Of a DNA stretch of 64,000 nucleotides, positions 41,659 through 55,135 are shown piece by piece. Source of the DNA: Cristatella mucedo (taxonomy: Eukaryota; Bryozoa; Phylactolaemata; Cristatellidae); contig WPIO01000003.1 in assembly GCA_009760855.2 (NCBI GenBank), forward strand, positions 4,038,001 to 4,102,000, read 5' to 3'. Below the pieces are notes generated by a model. The model did no database searches, was not told where the DNA came from, and saw only the letters and a list, made by a program, of their open reading frames with translations. Both the position numbers and the translations under genes were made by a program. How positions within the stretch are numbered: position 1 is the stretch's first letter; each line of letters starts with the position of its first letter.

Positions 41659-42650
41659 GTCTATGACCTGGCTGGGGCAGAAGCTTTTTTCACCATCTGT
41701 AGTTAAGCCGGGGAATGTAGCAGGAAATTTATTGTCCAATGAGGAGTCCGAGGGCACGAAGAGACTGAAACCGGTGCAGCAGTTCATCCAGGTATTAAAA
41801 AGAGCTAGGCCGTGGCTGGCCTTTTGGGTCAGAGCATGACTCTTGATTTGAATTGTTGATCAACCTGAAACTATAGCTGCTACTTCTGAAAAAGAGACGG
41901 ATGGCTGAAACTCTTATATTTGTTGAGGTCCCATTTAACAAATTGGCAACAGTTTTCCGAGTTAGCTTTAGTTTCTTGATCAATAGTAAAGTTTATTAAA
42001 TCTTCATTAATTTTGAGAAAATGTGCTATCTTTGCAAAGATATCAGCTATCCTTGCTGCAACAGATATGTGGTAGGATTGAATCTCAGGGAGAACTTTGG
42101 GGAAACTGCACAAAAACTGGTCTTTTTTCTGTTCGGTGAAAAATATTGGCCACACGGATGGCATACATTGTGAAAAGTAGTGGACACAGAACATATCCCC
42201 TGGTTACCTCATACTTTAAATTTTACTTACTGGTAGTATACCGTGAATAGATATTAAGGGTTCACTCCCAGCAGGGTTCTTATCTCTTCTGCTGACACAC
42301 AATGTAAACCATTGCTGCGAAGCTCTAGTGATTACCGATGGTGATATCACGAGCTCCCAAGAAATATCGAATTAATTGAATGAAATCGCAGCTAAGATAA
42401 CTAGCTTATAAATTCTATGTAAATTAGCTGTAAAGAAAAGGTCTCTACATACTTAACTCATAGCTGATCGTCCACCGTCTTTGAAAGATCAGCAACAGGA
42501 AGACTGGGTGGAAATTGCACAATTTCTTCAGGAACTTTTGATTTCTTAACAGCAGACCTGATAACAGCCACTTTAAATGATGAAGAGAGAAAATCAATCT
42601 GGTGCTGGAGTTGATTATTAGTTGATTAAATTAGCCATTCAGTTCAACCA

Positions 42651-44536
42651 CTAATAGAGACATCCTAGAAAGATAGCAGTGGCTGGGGGCCTCGAGGGCA
42701 CGGCTGCCGTCAGTAACTCAGAGACAAATATTCGAGATAAGGTCAGAAGTGGTGACTAGAGAGAGGAAGTTGCAGTTGAACATTTAATGCAACGATGTTG
42801 ACGAGCCGCTTTGCACGTTACCTTGTTGATGTAATGTCTTGTCTGTTCTATCTTGTACATAAAAAGCTATAAAATAGTCTGCTTGGTTGCAGCAATAACA
42901 AAAATGTACGACGAAAGCTTGGGAGTTTTATTAATACTGTTGAATGTGGACATTATTATCTTTAACTTTTGCAGATGTGATTCACTAAGTTATAATTTAG
43001 GCCATACTTGGCATCTTACATTGTAGGTGACAAGGACCAATAAGTCAACTCGAATGGAATTCGGGGAAATTGTCTAATAACCGTTGTATAAAACGACCAG
43101 CCTTCGCTTAGTAATCCTTTAATTTTACTATAAATCCAAGATTGAAATGCTTCTTGATGATGTTGTTGACGTAGCTTTTATACTTAGACAAAGACCTGAC
43201 TGAAATTGACTGCTTTTCTAACCGCAAGCTATTCAAAATCGACGGGGTTCTGCTTTTTATACCCTTAAGTTCTGAAAAGCTGGTGGTCGTGTACCCGTTG
43301 TATCCTGCTCCTCAATCAATTGCCGTCCATTTGAATGCCTTCAGAGCACCCCTTAGTATCTCGGGTACAGAATTCCACAGACGGCAAGCAGTTAACTATG
43401 ACAGTAATCAATTGATCCCGACTTATCTAGTCTTGCTTTAAATAAAAAATGCAGGTTTCATTTTGATGGTGAGTTCCAAAAATAGTAAGTTTCCCGTACT
43501 TGAAGATTTTTAACATTCATGTCTCTTATACAAGCACGGAGACCGAGACCGAGTTGTCAATTTTTAAATTTGATGATAACAACTATTCTATCTGTGGCTC
43601 TCTATCAAGCACCAGATTGATTAAAAAAATCCTCAGTCTACATCACTTCGCTCGCATGCAAAAGGATATCCATATGATCTACTCCCTCCTTCTGTATGCT
43701 AGCACCCCACCAGTACCTCAGTGTCTAATCTTCTTGCGGTCTCTCGCACCAACTTTGAATGTTTTGGTATCAAGCCTTCAGCTCGTATCCTAAAAATTGC
43801 ACCCAGCTGCTGTCCTATTTGCAACGATCTTCCGTATTTAAGTGTTTTATGTTAGCTTCAGCATGCTGACATAAATACGGTACTCGTTTGCTTTGACTCG
43901 TTTGCATTTTCCAGTAACTCTGGTATTGATTGTTTTCTAACAAATTGCCAAGCATTAAGTTTGAGATATTATCCTTTTAGGGTTCCATTCAAGCGAACTT
44001 TTGTGATTCCTATCATTAGCTTTTATTTTCAAGACATTCAAAAAAAGAAAACAGTGAGATTGCTTTGAAGCAAAAAGCGTTATCTCCCGAGCACAAGGTT
44101 TGATAAAACAAATCTGGCGAGAGAAGCAGGCGGAATGAAAATCATATTTTGAAGGATCCGAGGTATGTGGATGACAGTGGATAGAAGGTCGCTAGTCACT
44201 TGATAGGCGAACTTCATTATTCGTAATGAAACTTAGCTGACTGCCACAAGCAATGGCATCCTTATTGGCCGAACTTGTAATCCCTGTTCAGCATGAAGCA
44301 GGCCAAAGTTCTGCACCACAGAGACACACGGTGTGAACGGGAGCTTTCTGGTTGCAGCAAGCTCGACATTTTGGTCACTGCTTTCATATATCATAATGGA
44401 ATGGATAGTGTGAGCTTTCGCTATTTCAGCTGACGGGCGGGTCAGCTGTTCAATCGGTCGTGTAGCCCGAAAGGCCAATTTTGGGTTCTCGGAGCAGCGT
44501 TCGTCCGTGATAATTGGCAAGCCAGAGCCAGCTCAC
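42651..44536. other. Unassigned sequence
   Basis: No confident gene or repeat. A 97-codon plus-strand frame at 43500-43793 has no recognised domain. The region is AT-rich and lacks clear SINE or L2 signatures. Confidence 0.4.
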
Positions 44537-44980
44537 TCACTCGCCGACCACGCAATCTGGCAGTGAGTTTAAGCAAGCGTCCATGTAACGCGGCATTGTC
44601 CTTTTCAGAGCTCTCTCTCTCTCTCTTTCCGGATGGAGCTTATAACGGCACCATTTCCTTTGCTGTCGGTCAGTGGCAGACTCGATCGACTGCAGCGCCT
44701 CCAAACGACGACCATGCTGCAGCTTCAGTCGCTCCTCGAACGAATCGATGCGAATGGTCTGCAATCTTTGAATCTTCGGCGAGCTCAGATCCTCCTGCTT
44801 GGGATTGGTCTCGCTGCCTTCTTGTTCCTCCCGCAACACCCTCGCTGCATCTTCCTCGTCATTTTGTACCTCAAATTCTGTGTCACCTCTAGCACCTCGT
44901 GGGCCAAGCCACTCTTTCACTTCTTTCGTAAGGGTGGCCGCTCGACCTGAAACTGTCCTGATCTCGATACGTTCCTGCAT
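44537..44980 (-). CDS. Candidate coding exon, charged coiled-coil-like protein
   Basis: A 147-codon minus-strand frame opens at an ATG with an in-frame stop 12 bp upstream. It is rich in Glu, Arg and Gln in a helical pattern, with stretches such as LTKEVKEWLGPRGARGDTEF and IRIDSFEERLKLQHGRRLEA, and lacks low-complexity repeats except where a CT run near 44612 gives ERERER. A good donor-like GCGA|GTGAGT sits at the 3' end on this strand (near 44540). An adjacent open frame (44960-45140) also looks protein-like in another phase, so an exon boundary or frameshift may lie between them. I do not recognise the family. It may be chance. Confidence 0.3.
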   Translation of the reverse strand: MQERIEIRTVSGRAATLTKEVKEWLGPRGARGDTEFEVQNDEEDAARVLREEQEGSETNPKQEDLSSPKIQRLQTIRIDSFEERLKLQHGRRLEALQSIESATDRQQRKWCRYKLHPERERERALKRTMPRYMDACLNSLPDCVVGE

Positions 44981-45170
44981 CGTTAGCTGTCAGAGGTGAT
45001 TTCTGAGCATCAAAGGTCTGCTCCTGGAGTGAAAAGCTTGTGATGGCTGCGTATTTGCATTGCTGGTCATAGCTCTCACTCCGAGAATTTTCAAAATTGC
45101 ACAACAATCTCTTAGAGATTGCCTTCTGCTGTCTAGACACTTCCGATGTGCCAGGCGATTCGGTGAGAGC

Positions 45171-47050
<1,880 letters not shown>

Positions 47051-47850
47051 AGGGAATTCAGTTTGGCCTTCGCCCGCGACATGCCTTTGAACTGGCTTGC
47101 TAGTTATCACGCTGGCTACGCCGGCGGGATCCAGCACAGGCCAGTTCCGCGCAATAAGAACGAACCGCCGTTCGCTACCAAGAGGTGGGTGTTGTGTAAG
47201 CCTGCTGCTTCTGCTATTGTAATTAGTGCAGTAGCATCGGCCACTAATGTATGACTCGGTGCAGCGTCCGGTCCTTGATGTAAAGGATGTGGCCCGCCAC
47301 AGATGCACTCCCCCGTCTGCGGCGAGTCAGCCCCAGCTCGCAAGTGTAGGCCTTGAGGGAATAAAGACTCGAGTCTCGTTCACCGCTCACGTCCACGCTG
47401 TGTCTCCGGGAGACTCCACCAGCGAGACCTGCAGCCGCCGCTGGAGCCGCTGTCACACAGCACGGGGTGACGCGTCCGGCAGGGCTACCGCTCTGCTGCA
47501 CTCTGTCCCCTAGGAAAGAGAAGCGAACCGAAACTCGCCTCGGAAGCTGCCTCGGGGCTGCTCTCGCAGCCAACTCGCGATCCGCGCCGCCGCGACCCCG
47601 CAGCAGCCGAGTCCCGTCTCAGCCGAATTCCGTCGTCCGCGCGCCGCCGATCGCTCGTCCGCGCTCCCTTCGTCGTCACCTTCGTCCACCCGAGCGGTGA
47701 GAGGTGCTCACTTTGGCATTTTATCCGCGCAGCCCCAAATCGACGCTTCGCTCCTCGAACGTGACTCGAAGCCGACTGGCAGACCCCGGCTGGACTCTCT
47801 GCGTTTGCCGTCGTGAACCCCGACGCCGAGTTCTGCACCAAAGGAAGCCA
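47051..47850. other. GC- and CpG-rich block
   Basis: 47280-47850 is clearly richer in G+C and CpG than its surroundings. Frames are open on both strands (for example 47485-47841 minus, 118 codons; 47467-47700 plus, 77 codons), as GC-rich DNA tends to produce. A donor-like GAGCG|GTGAGAGG at 47693-47704 could end a first, perhaps non-coding, exon on the plus strand. No protein domain is recognised. A promoter/CpG island is plausible but unproven. Confidence 0.35.
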
Positions 47851-48451
47851 GGGCGACGGCTCAAAGGATGCGTCAAGCGGTCTACGGAACTGAGCGCGGC
47901 GAACGCTAGGTGCTTGTCTTTCGAGAGAGCAATTCAGGCGCGTATGCCTGCCATACTGTCCATGCTGTTACGCTCGGTAGCGCGCCATTCATCCGCAGGG
48001 ATTAGCTTTTTGCATTCGGCTGACATTCCTGCTTTGCCTCAGCTCAAAAGCCTGAGCCCTATTGCATGTTCAAGTTTCGAGATCTGCAATTTTAGAGCTT
48101 AATGTGCTTACGCCGTGTCTTCATTTTTTTAGAGGAGCCGCAGAAACGAAGAAGGGCGGCGCCATTTTAGCTGCTTCCGGCTTCGTAAAGTTCGGTTTTT
48201 TGCGGCAAGAAAAATGCGCTTACCACTCAACCTTTAAGTGACAGCAGCAGCATTAGACAGAGCGGCAGTACGTACTTTTGCAAAGAGCAGGTTAGAGCCC
48301 TCTTCAAGCCGCAGTTGCGGCTCCTCTTCGTCAACGCGGTGCGACCTAAAGCGACTGCCTTGGTAATTGAAAGAATCTGCGGTGCTCTTCAGTCTCTGCA
48401 AAGGGAGAAAAACTGAATTAAAATGGTATCTATATATAACATATAAAATAT
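47851..48451. other. Unassigned sequence
   Basis: No gene or repeat recognised. Confidence 0.4.
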
Positions 48452-48592
48452 AATGTATTTGTACAGCGTCGTAAGAGAACGTAATCTCTATTCAGACGCT
48501 TCACGTATGCCAAGGGGCTTGAGCCCGCGACCTCGGCCAGACCTTGGTCAGGACGAGCACCTTAACCACTGGGCCAAACCAGCTAAACGGCA
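48452..48592 (-). repeat. SINE family 2
   Basis: Inverted complete copy: GTAAGAGAACGTAATCTCTATTC tail, GGCTTGAGCCCGCGACCTCGG, GAGCACCTTAACCACTGGGCC and the AAACCAGC head. Confidence 0.88.
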
Positions 48593-49380
48593 ACTGACTA
48601 ATGCTGTCGTTTAAGTCGAGACTAGCGCTCGAAGACGTAGCACAACCTTTGCTAAGCGTCCCCCCTACGAGAAATGGACCTACCCTTGCTACGATAGCGA
48701 CTCGCTGGCAGCAAATTTAATTATGAAAAATGTGAGCGCACCGATGATCTCCAAGCTACTAGCAAGCAAGCCACTTTGGCTTGGAGTTGAAAGTTTGACT
48801 CCGACCTTCGGCATATTCTCTCGCTTTCTGGGCTTGGGCAAGGCTGAAAAGAAAGCGACGGCCAAGATTTTGGTAAGACGAGAGGGTTAAATGAGGACCT
48901 CGACCATCCAACTGGAGCACTGCACACCTCTAGGATGAGATGGAGACTATACCTGGCTGGCCGCTTTCGGCAGCTAGTCAGTCGATTCAGTGTAGTGGCA
49001 GATTGGGGTGCGTCCCATTAAATCCAGCCTCGAGCGCCGCAGAGTAGGCTGCTTCTTTATAGCCTGCAAGTAGAAAACCTGTCTTCGCTCGTAAAGCTTC
49101 ACGAACCCAAGATGAATGCAAAGCGTAAGACTCAACTTGCATCGTGTTCATCTGCCTAGGGCAGCAGGGCTAGTGCAGGGAATGTCGCCTCCTCAATACA
49201 CCCTAGTCGTTCAGCGCTTTCAGCAGTTTCTTTTGCTGCTTTACTTCGCTGTCTGGCACAGTTGGCTTCTCCACTTTTTCATCGAGTAACCGCCGCGAGG
49301 CGTCCTTGGTCACCCATGAGTTTTTTGCAGGGTTCTAAGGCCCTTTGAGCAGCCACCTGCAGCAGCAGAGCAAGCCTGTG
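48593..49380. other. Unassigned sequence
   Basis: No gene or repeat recognised. Confidence 0.45.
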
Positions 49381-49862
49381 TAATGCATCTCCGTCTGTTA
49401 CTCCGCAAAGTCATATATAGACCGTGCGGGTGTTACGCAGGAGAGTCTTGTACGGCGCACTCGCAGCCTAAGCGGCTTTCGGTACGCACTCGGTAGCCAA
49501 CAGTCTTCGTCTCACGCAACAAAGAGAAAGTGGGAAGCATAGCAGAGTCAGGAGAGCAGTTGATGTAGTGAGTAGAATAGAAGTAGCAGCTCAGGACCGC
49601 TGAAAAGGATGTGCCATAGTCGGCAATAGGAGAGTTGTTGTCGTTGCGTAAGAATTGTGGAAGCGATTTCCACAGTCTAGGACCTGCAGAGCTAAAGCTT
49701 CTGTCGCCAACTGTCTTTAAGTGAAGGAATGGAACAGCTAATTTATTGTCCACACAGGAACTGAGTGTGCGAACAGGCTGCAACTGGTGCAGCAGTTCAG
49801 CTAGGTACGAAGGAGCAAATCCGTGGCGGGCCTTGTGGGTCAGCGTAAGAACTTTGCTCTGA
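49381..49862 (-). pseudogene. L2-B 3' end, 5'-truncated, fairly young
   Basis: The minus strand reads SKVLTLTHKARHGFAPSYLA, then VDNKLAVPFLHLKTVGDRSF, LPQFLRNDNNSP and the coding end RTESRLGCECAVQDSPA, then the L2-B 3' terminus. It is close to the copies at 8104 and 56303. The left edge at 49381 carries only a short terminal repeat. Confidence 0.85.
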
Positions 49863-49892
49863 CGCCAAGCTCGTAGCTCGAAGTAGCGCGGT

Positions 49893-49974
49893 CTTAGCAG
49901 CACCAGCTCACCGATTCTAGTACAGCGAGCGAGCTTAGCAGCACCAGCTCACCGATTCTAGTACAGCGAGCGAG
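49893..49974. repeat. Perfect 41-bp tandem duplication
   Basis: Two identical 41-bp units, 49893-49933 and 49934-49974, each starting CTTAGCAGCACCAGC and ending AGCGAGCGAG. They abut the truncated 5' edge of the L2-B copy. Confidence 0.95.
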
Positions 49975-50881
49975 CTGAGCAGCAGTCACGTCCTGCGCCA
50001 GAGCTAAGGCACACCACAGCCCGGCACTCTGCGGGTGCCTAAATATTCGCAATCGTTCCTCGAACCGATTTAAGCCTGTATAAAAAAGCGCCGGGTTTAA
50101 TTCAAGAAATGACACTCTTGAAATGCCCCTTTTTTTAATTCTAGACATGTAGGTTAGCAGGCTGTGGAGCACTCTGGAGGTAATGCTGCCCGCCTAAGTG
50201 TGCTGCTGCAATAGGATTCACATTTTTCATGATGCGGCGTTAGAGTTGTGCCAAGAGTTGAGAATTCCTGCACCTTGATATATTTGACTGCTTAGGGAGC
50301 TTAAAGAAATCGTTCAGCTTTATCTTTGGACTCTCAGCCGCAGACATGGCAAGAAAAGCTGCATAGAAGAGGCACTTCCTTCAGGACCTGATAGATCATC
50401 TGCCTCCTATTCAACACATTATCCTTGGCAGCGTTTTTTTTTAGCATGTACTACGTAATTCATAATTTTTAGCATGTACTACGTAATCCCTACGTAATTC
50501 AGCACAACAATCCTTGCGATAGCGCTCTGGGGATAGCGAGTCTCGTAATTTCTCTTAGTTCGAGAGACTTTTAAGCATTTAATGAAGCGTACGTTCTGAC
50601 TTTTTGCGTGTAGGCGAAATTCTGACGGAGGTATTTGTAGGATTAAAACTTATTGATTTTGCTCCAAACATTACATGTAGAATGAACGAAAGAGCGAGAT
50701 GTGACGTGATACCGAGCCTTTCAAATTGCTTGAAATATCTCAAGCTAATCACCTTTATTTTGGGATATCCACTACACCAGTTTTACTAATCGCTTCAAAA
50801 TAGAACTGCAAGTAATAGAGTTAAATAAAATTGAGGAGTTGAAGACTTGCTCTACAACAGAACAGATATCTAGAAAAAATA
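49975..50881. other. Unassigned sequence
   Basis: No gene recognised. TAGCATGTACTACGTAAT occurs twice near 50441-50490. Confidence 0.45.
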
Positions 50882-51212
50882 ATATAATAATAGTAATAAT
50901 AATAAATTTTCATAGCTCTCTCCAAGTCTCTTCCTTGACACATTGAATAGGCCTTAAAGGAAGCAATGATACGGTTAGTGGTAACGTAAACAGTGTCATA
51001 ATGGATAAGGTAACATGCGCGGTTTTGGCACTCACAAGCACTCAAATTACACGTCACGAGGACGTGGCAAACTCTCCGAGGAACAAGTGTGTTTTGCCTC
51101 TTTTTAAATATCGTCAAGTCAGAGAATGTCAAGATGTCAGTCGGAAGTCAGATCCAGGCTTTAGAGAAGCATGCGAACTCAATGGAGGGTCTCCAAAGGA
51201 TCTGAAGTAGTT
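50882..51212 (-). repeat. L2-A 3' end, old copy
   Basis: Inverted tail (AATAATAATAAATTTTCATAGC), AAGGAAGCAATGATACGGTTAG, then TCAAGTCAGAGAATGTCAAG, CAGTCGG and GGTCTCCAAAGGATCTGAAG, which match the C-terminal coding end of L2-A. Confidence 0.75.
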
Positions 51213-51377
51213 TCGAGGCAAAGCTAAACGACAAAATGAGATCACTAGTGGCAGAATTGAGCGCAGACATTGAGACGTGCTACAACGAATTGAGGAAGAT
51301 GAGTACTGCGGGGATGATAATGAGGCACAGGAGTCTATTGAGGATTTGGTTACCTTTAGGGATGGGCCTTCTGATCT

Positions 51378-51573
51378 TGTAATGTAATGTAATGTTTCTC
51401 CGTCTGTAACTCCACAAAGCCGCAAAGACTATGTGAGTGTTACACGGGAGAGTTTTTTATAGCCCTCTCACAGCCTAAGCGGCTTTTGGTATGCATTTCG
51501 TAGCCAACAGATTTTAATTAATGCAACAAAGAGAAAGTGGGAAGCATTGCTGAGTCAGAAGAGCAGTTAAGGT
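51378..51573 (-). repeat. L2-B 3' end (part 1, split by a SINE)
   Basis: TAATGTAATGTTTCTCCGTCTG, CACAGCCTAAGCGGCTTTTGG and CAACAAAGAGAAAGTGGGAAG match the inverted L2-B end; it continues at 51750. Confidence 0.8.
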
Positions 51574-51749
51574 AGATACGCTGGTTTGGCCCAGCGTTTA
51601 AGGCGCTCGCCTCGAATCAAAGTCAATGTGAATGTATTTGAAGATCGAGGTCATGGGCTCGACCCCTGCGGTATATGTTAAGCGCCTGAATAGATATTAA
51701 GTTATCTTAGGCTGCTCTATAAATTAATTACTATTATTATTGTTATTAT
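51574..51749 (+). repeat. SINE family 2 nested in L2-B
   Basis: CGCTGGTTTGGCCCAGCG head, a GCGCTCGCCTCG step, an internal insertion of about 25 bp (near 51625), GGTCATGGGCTCGACCC, and the tail with an ATT-rich run. Adjacent L2-B segments join across it. Confidence 0.85.
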
Positions 51750-51835
51750 AGTGAGTAGCACGGAAGTAGCAACTCAGGATGGCTGGAAATAATTTGCTAT
51801 AGTCGGCAGAAGGAGAGTAGATGCTGTTGCGTACG
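51750..51835 (-). repeat. L2-B 3' end (part 2)
   Basis: GTGAGTAGCACGGAAGTAGC, ATAGTCGGCAGAAGGAGAGTAG and TTGCGTACGAA continue the L2-B copy begun at 51378. Confidence 0.75.
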
Positions 51836-51841
51836 AACTCA

Positions 51842-51945
51842 AGAGGTCGTGGGCTCGAGCCCCGAAGCACATGTGAAGCGCCTGAATAGAGATTAAGCTC
51901 TCTTGTGGCGCTATACAAATGAATTATATATATATATATAGACAC
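51842..51945 (+). repeat. SINE family 2, 5'-truncated
   Basis: It starts in the B-box (GGTCGTGGGCTCGAGCCCCG) and carries the complete L2-A-like tail and a TA run. The tRNA-like head is missing. Confidence 0.85.
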
Positions 51946-52909
51946 TGATATGTTTAGAGGCAGACAATAGCTAATAATAATTAGGCTTTTTGGTCTTTCA
52001 TACAGCCCAATAACTTCCTTGTGAACTCCGCTCCTCAAAGTTACGGTATATTTGAAAGCGTACTAGAAAAACAGTATCACTCAATATGACAGTCCAATAA
52101 TTAAAGAACAGGTACTGTTATCATTTAAATTAGCTGGACGTGGCTTTTTGGAGGCGTGAATAAGCGCCATTTTTTCAATGAAGAACGTGGAAAACCTAAC
52201 GGCCACTAAAATAATATCCAGAGAGTGGGACCGCTCAGAATTCCCAAGCAAATGATTCGCTTTCTTATTGATTTTTTTAGGGTCCGACTGCCAAGGCGGC
52301 ATTTTTCGAGTGAAAAAAGAAGCCCTGTTCTTTTCAAATTTTGGGAGTGCGGACGCGGATGTAGCCTTTGAACGTGGCTAGGCCTTCGCCAGACCGGAAG
52401 TGACTTCCTTTAAGCGGCATTCACGCCTATGCTTTATACGGCGCATCTTTTGCAGATTGTTGACCTTCAGAAAAGTTTCTAAGAGATTCCATTCACGGGA
52501 AGACTTTAGGGGAGTGTACTCATTGAGAGCGCTCAGATTTGTCTAGTCATCTGCATCCAAGAGAGCATTTAGGCTGCTGGCACAGTCTGGATGCGTATCT
52601 ACGAAATCACTCAAGTTCCCGAGATAGCTCTCAAACAAATTATTAAATCGTATTGAATGCGTGTCCTTCCCACTTGGCATGACAAAATAAATTATTCTAG
52701 ATCTGAGCTTTATTTTGTATTATATATATTTAGGCACGGTTTATAGAAGAATCACTCACGGAAGCGCTGCGGAATTGCCGCCTAAACTTGAAGATACCCG
52801 ACGATGTATGCGGAGTTCGTGTGCCCTTTTTCTTGAGCTGTCTGTTTCTTACGCAGCGACCTCTACTCTTCTGTTGCTGACTGTAGCACACCTTTTCCAG
52901 CTACTCTGA
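51946..52909. other. Unassigned sequence
   Basis: No gene or repeat recognised. Confidence 0.45.
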
Positions 52910-54480
52910 GCTTAAAAGAAAATTGCGATAGCCCTTCCGAAAAGCGGCGCCGAACAGGTGCGTCGCTCTAGCGGCATTTCTAGCCCAGCATCTGGAAAAC
53001 GAATCGGTCGAACCCTCCGGAAAAGCACATTGAGCCTGAGTGCCGAAGGTGGTGCTGAACTTTGACGCTCTGACAGCGCGCGAACAAGCGACGACACGGA
53101 AACGCCGAGGAAACGCTCCGGCAACCGTTCATTCGGCAGACGCTCACTGCGCAACGGCATGCGGCCGCGCTCGCTCCCCGAGGCGCTCGCGTGCCCACAG
53201 CCCTCCGCGGCGGCCGCCTCTCCCTCTCAGCCACCGCTCATCAGCGGCGGGCTGACGGGTCGCAGCTGCTGGACAACAGCCGCGCACCTGCCCGGCCCTG
53301 AGCCATGTCCAACAGCTGCTCACCGGCGGGTTGGCGGAGGAACAGTGCCGGCCTGTGTTCTTCAAGCAGCAGGCACCGTGCCAGCCATGCCTCTTAGCAC
53401 GCCACGTACACGCTCCGATATGCAATAACTTTGGTTTACCAGACTCTCACGCCCGCTTAGCCTCCTACGTGGACTAAACGGTCGCCATTCGCCGGGGAGC
53501 TTGGGGGGCTTTTGAAGGGGCGGGAAGGAACTCGCTAGATTTGCTGCTCTTTTGACCTCACGGCCGTCCCACGCTCGAGCAACCAGGAACGACCCGGCTG
53601 AAGCGTACGCACTTTGGGCGACCCGCCATGCTTAGTTAACTACGAACCGCCGCTGCTGCGCTGCTGAACTGCCAACAGAGAGCTAATTAAAAAGCAAGTT
53701 ATCTTGCAATTTCTTAGACGGAAGGTTCAAGAAGCTTTGGTAACCTTAATCCCCAAGAGACCACTTGGAACTAGAGCGCTGAAGGAGCGCAGCTCCAAAC
53801 GCCTTCTAAGCCTCCCTCCCGCTCACCCCATCGGAGACACGCCCACAATAGCTCTGCGTCAGCGGTGCAAAGCCGCCGGGCAGGCCGCGTTAGCCTCCGC
53901 CCCGCAATCCGTAGCTTCTTTCAAAAAGAAATGGCGTCCTATTCTGGAAGCAGGTTTCGATTGAGCGCGGAGAAAAAAGCGCGACAAAACGGCTGGCCCC
54001 TCGGCCCCGCTAAAGGAAATTGCCGTACCCCACTTTGGACTAGCCTGAATGTAAGCGCCGAAAGTGCGCGCCTTCCCGGAGGCTTTTTAAAGCGCCCTCC
54101 GAAACTGGACTGCTGCTTGTGACCGCATTTGCAGAGCCCGGCGCTGCGCCTCGAAGCCCGCTCGGCCGGTAGGCTAACGTCGTAACCTAGTCTGAAACAT
54201 CGGCAGCCTCCCTCTTCGAAAGCAGCTTGAAGCTGCGCGCCCAAGGCAAGCCGCCCAAAGAAGGCTCCTCGCATCTCTACACGAAATCGCCTCCCACGTG
54301 GGAAGAGCTCGACGCTCAGCGCAGATGGCGCGCCTCCCCGAGCAACTCACTGCGGACCCATCCGTATGGAGCGGAACGGAAGCGCCTCAAGTTAAAGAGC
54401 CTTCGCAGCGCGCCGAAGGCTCGCCGCTCTTCGGCGAGCCTCGTGTCAGACCCGTCTAGAGCAAATTAGCGTCTCAATCG
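52910..54480. other. GC- and CpG-rich block
   Basis: A long GC-rich stretch, strongest at 53090-53400 and 53780-54460, with open frames on both strands, none with a recognised domain. Short inverted words (for example around CGCCGAAGGCTCGCCG and TTCGGCGAGCC near 54410-54445) recur. It may be a CpG island with first exons; no clear splice or start signal decides this. Confidence 0.35.
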
Positions 54481-54674
54481 CTTTAGCATCGATTGCCTGC
54501 CCCCCCCCTAATAAAATACCGATCGCCCCTCTAAAGAGGTCGACCCCGAACGCGCGCCTCACTGGCATTCCTTTTAGCTCGCCTGGGACAAGAGGCAATG
54601 GCGGACACCTTTTAGAGAAGCGCCTTGAACCTGGCGCCGACCTGGCGCCGCGCGACGAGCTTCTAAAAAAGCTC

Positions 54675-54724
54675 GCTGCCGCTGCTGCTGCTGCTGCTGC
54701 CGCTGCCGCTGCTGCTGCTGCCGC

Positions 54725-54764
<40 letters not shown>

Positions 54765-54793
54765 GCTGCTGCTGCCGCTGCTGCTGCTGCTGC
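54675..54793. repeat. CTG/CCG triplet repeat
   Basis: About 40 triplets, mostly GCT with interspersed GCC. On the minus strand it reads as poly-Gln, poly-Ala or poly-Ser depending on frame, inside an open Ala frame that ends at 54446. No flanking domain supports a real gene. Confidence 0.95.
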
Positions 54794-55002
54794 AAGTCCT
54801 CGACGTAGAAGCCCAGTAGCCATCCGTTAAAGCCCTCCGGCTGTCGACGGACAGTCTAATTGGATATTTTGTTGGCACAAGGAGCTTGAATGGATATGCA
54901 TTTGGTTGGGGCAGCGCAGGCCAACCCCGCGAGCCAGACCAGCGGGGGCGAGGCCATGACCTCCTCAAGCCTCCTTCCTGGGCCCTTGCCCCGTCCAGGC
55001 AT

Positions 55003-55135
55003 GCCGCTCTGGTTTGACCCAGTGGTCAAGGTACTCGCCTGTGACGACCGAGGTCGTGGGCTCGAGCCCTTTGTATAACGTGTAGCACCAGGATAGAGAT
55101 TAAGCTCTTCTGGCGCGCTACTCATATAAATTGTG
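55003..55135 (+). repeat. SINE family 2, diverged
   Basis: CCGCTCTGGTTTGACCCAGTGG head, a CAAGGTACTCGCC step, GGTCGTGGGCTCGAGCCC, then GGATAGAGATTAAGCTCTTC and a shortened tail. Confidence 0.8.

Larger units (their letters stand above)
41210..42650 (-). repeat. L2-B, old long copy
   Basis: From right to left the minus strand reads SSSFKVAVIRSAVKKSK (compare PAPFKKAVVRPLLKKA of L2-A), LSKTVDDQL, YEVTRGYVLCPLLF (the VPQGS..GPLLF motif), a degraded YADD region, AHFLKINEDL, then the GRP..LFVLTHK-equivalent near 41800, and the coding end near 41400. An internal repeat expansion (41274) and a nested SINE (41495) interrupt it. The catalytic motifs are lost. Confidence 0.6.

Noticed and set aside
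54446-54823. Poly-Ala/poly-Gln protein on the minus strand
   Set aside because: The open frame is created by the GCT/GCC triplet tract; no flanking domain, start context or splice signal supports it.
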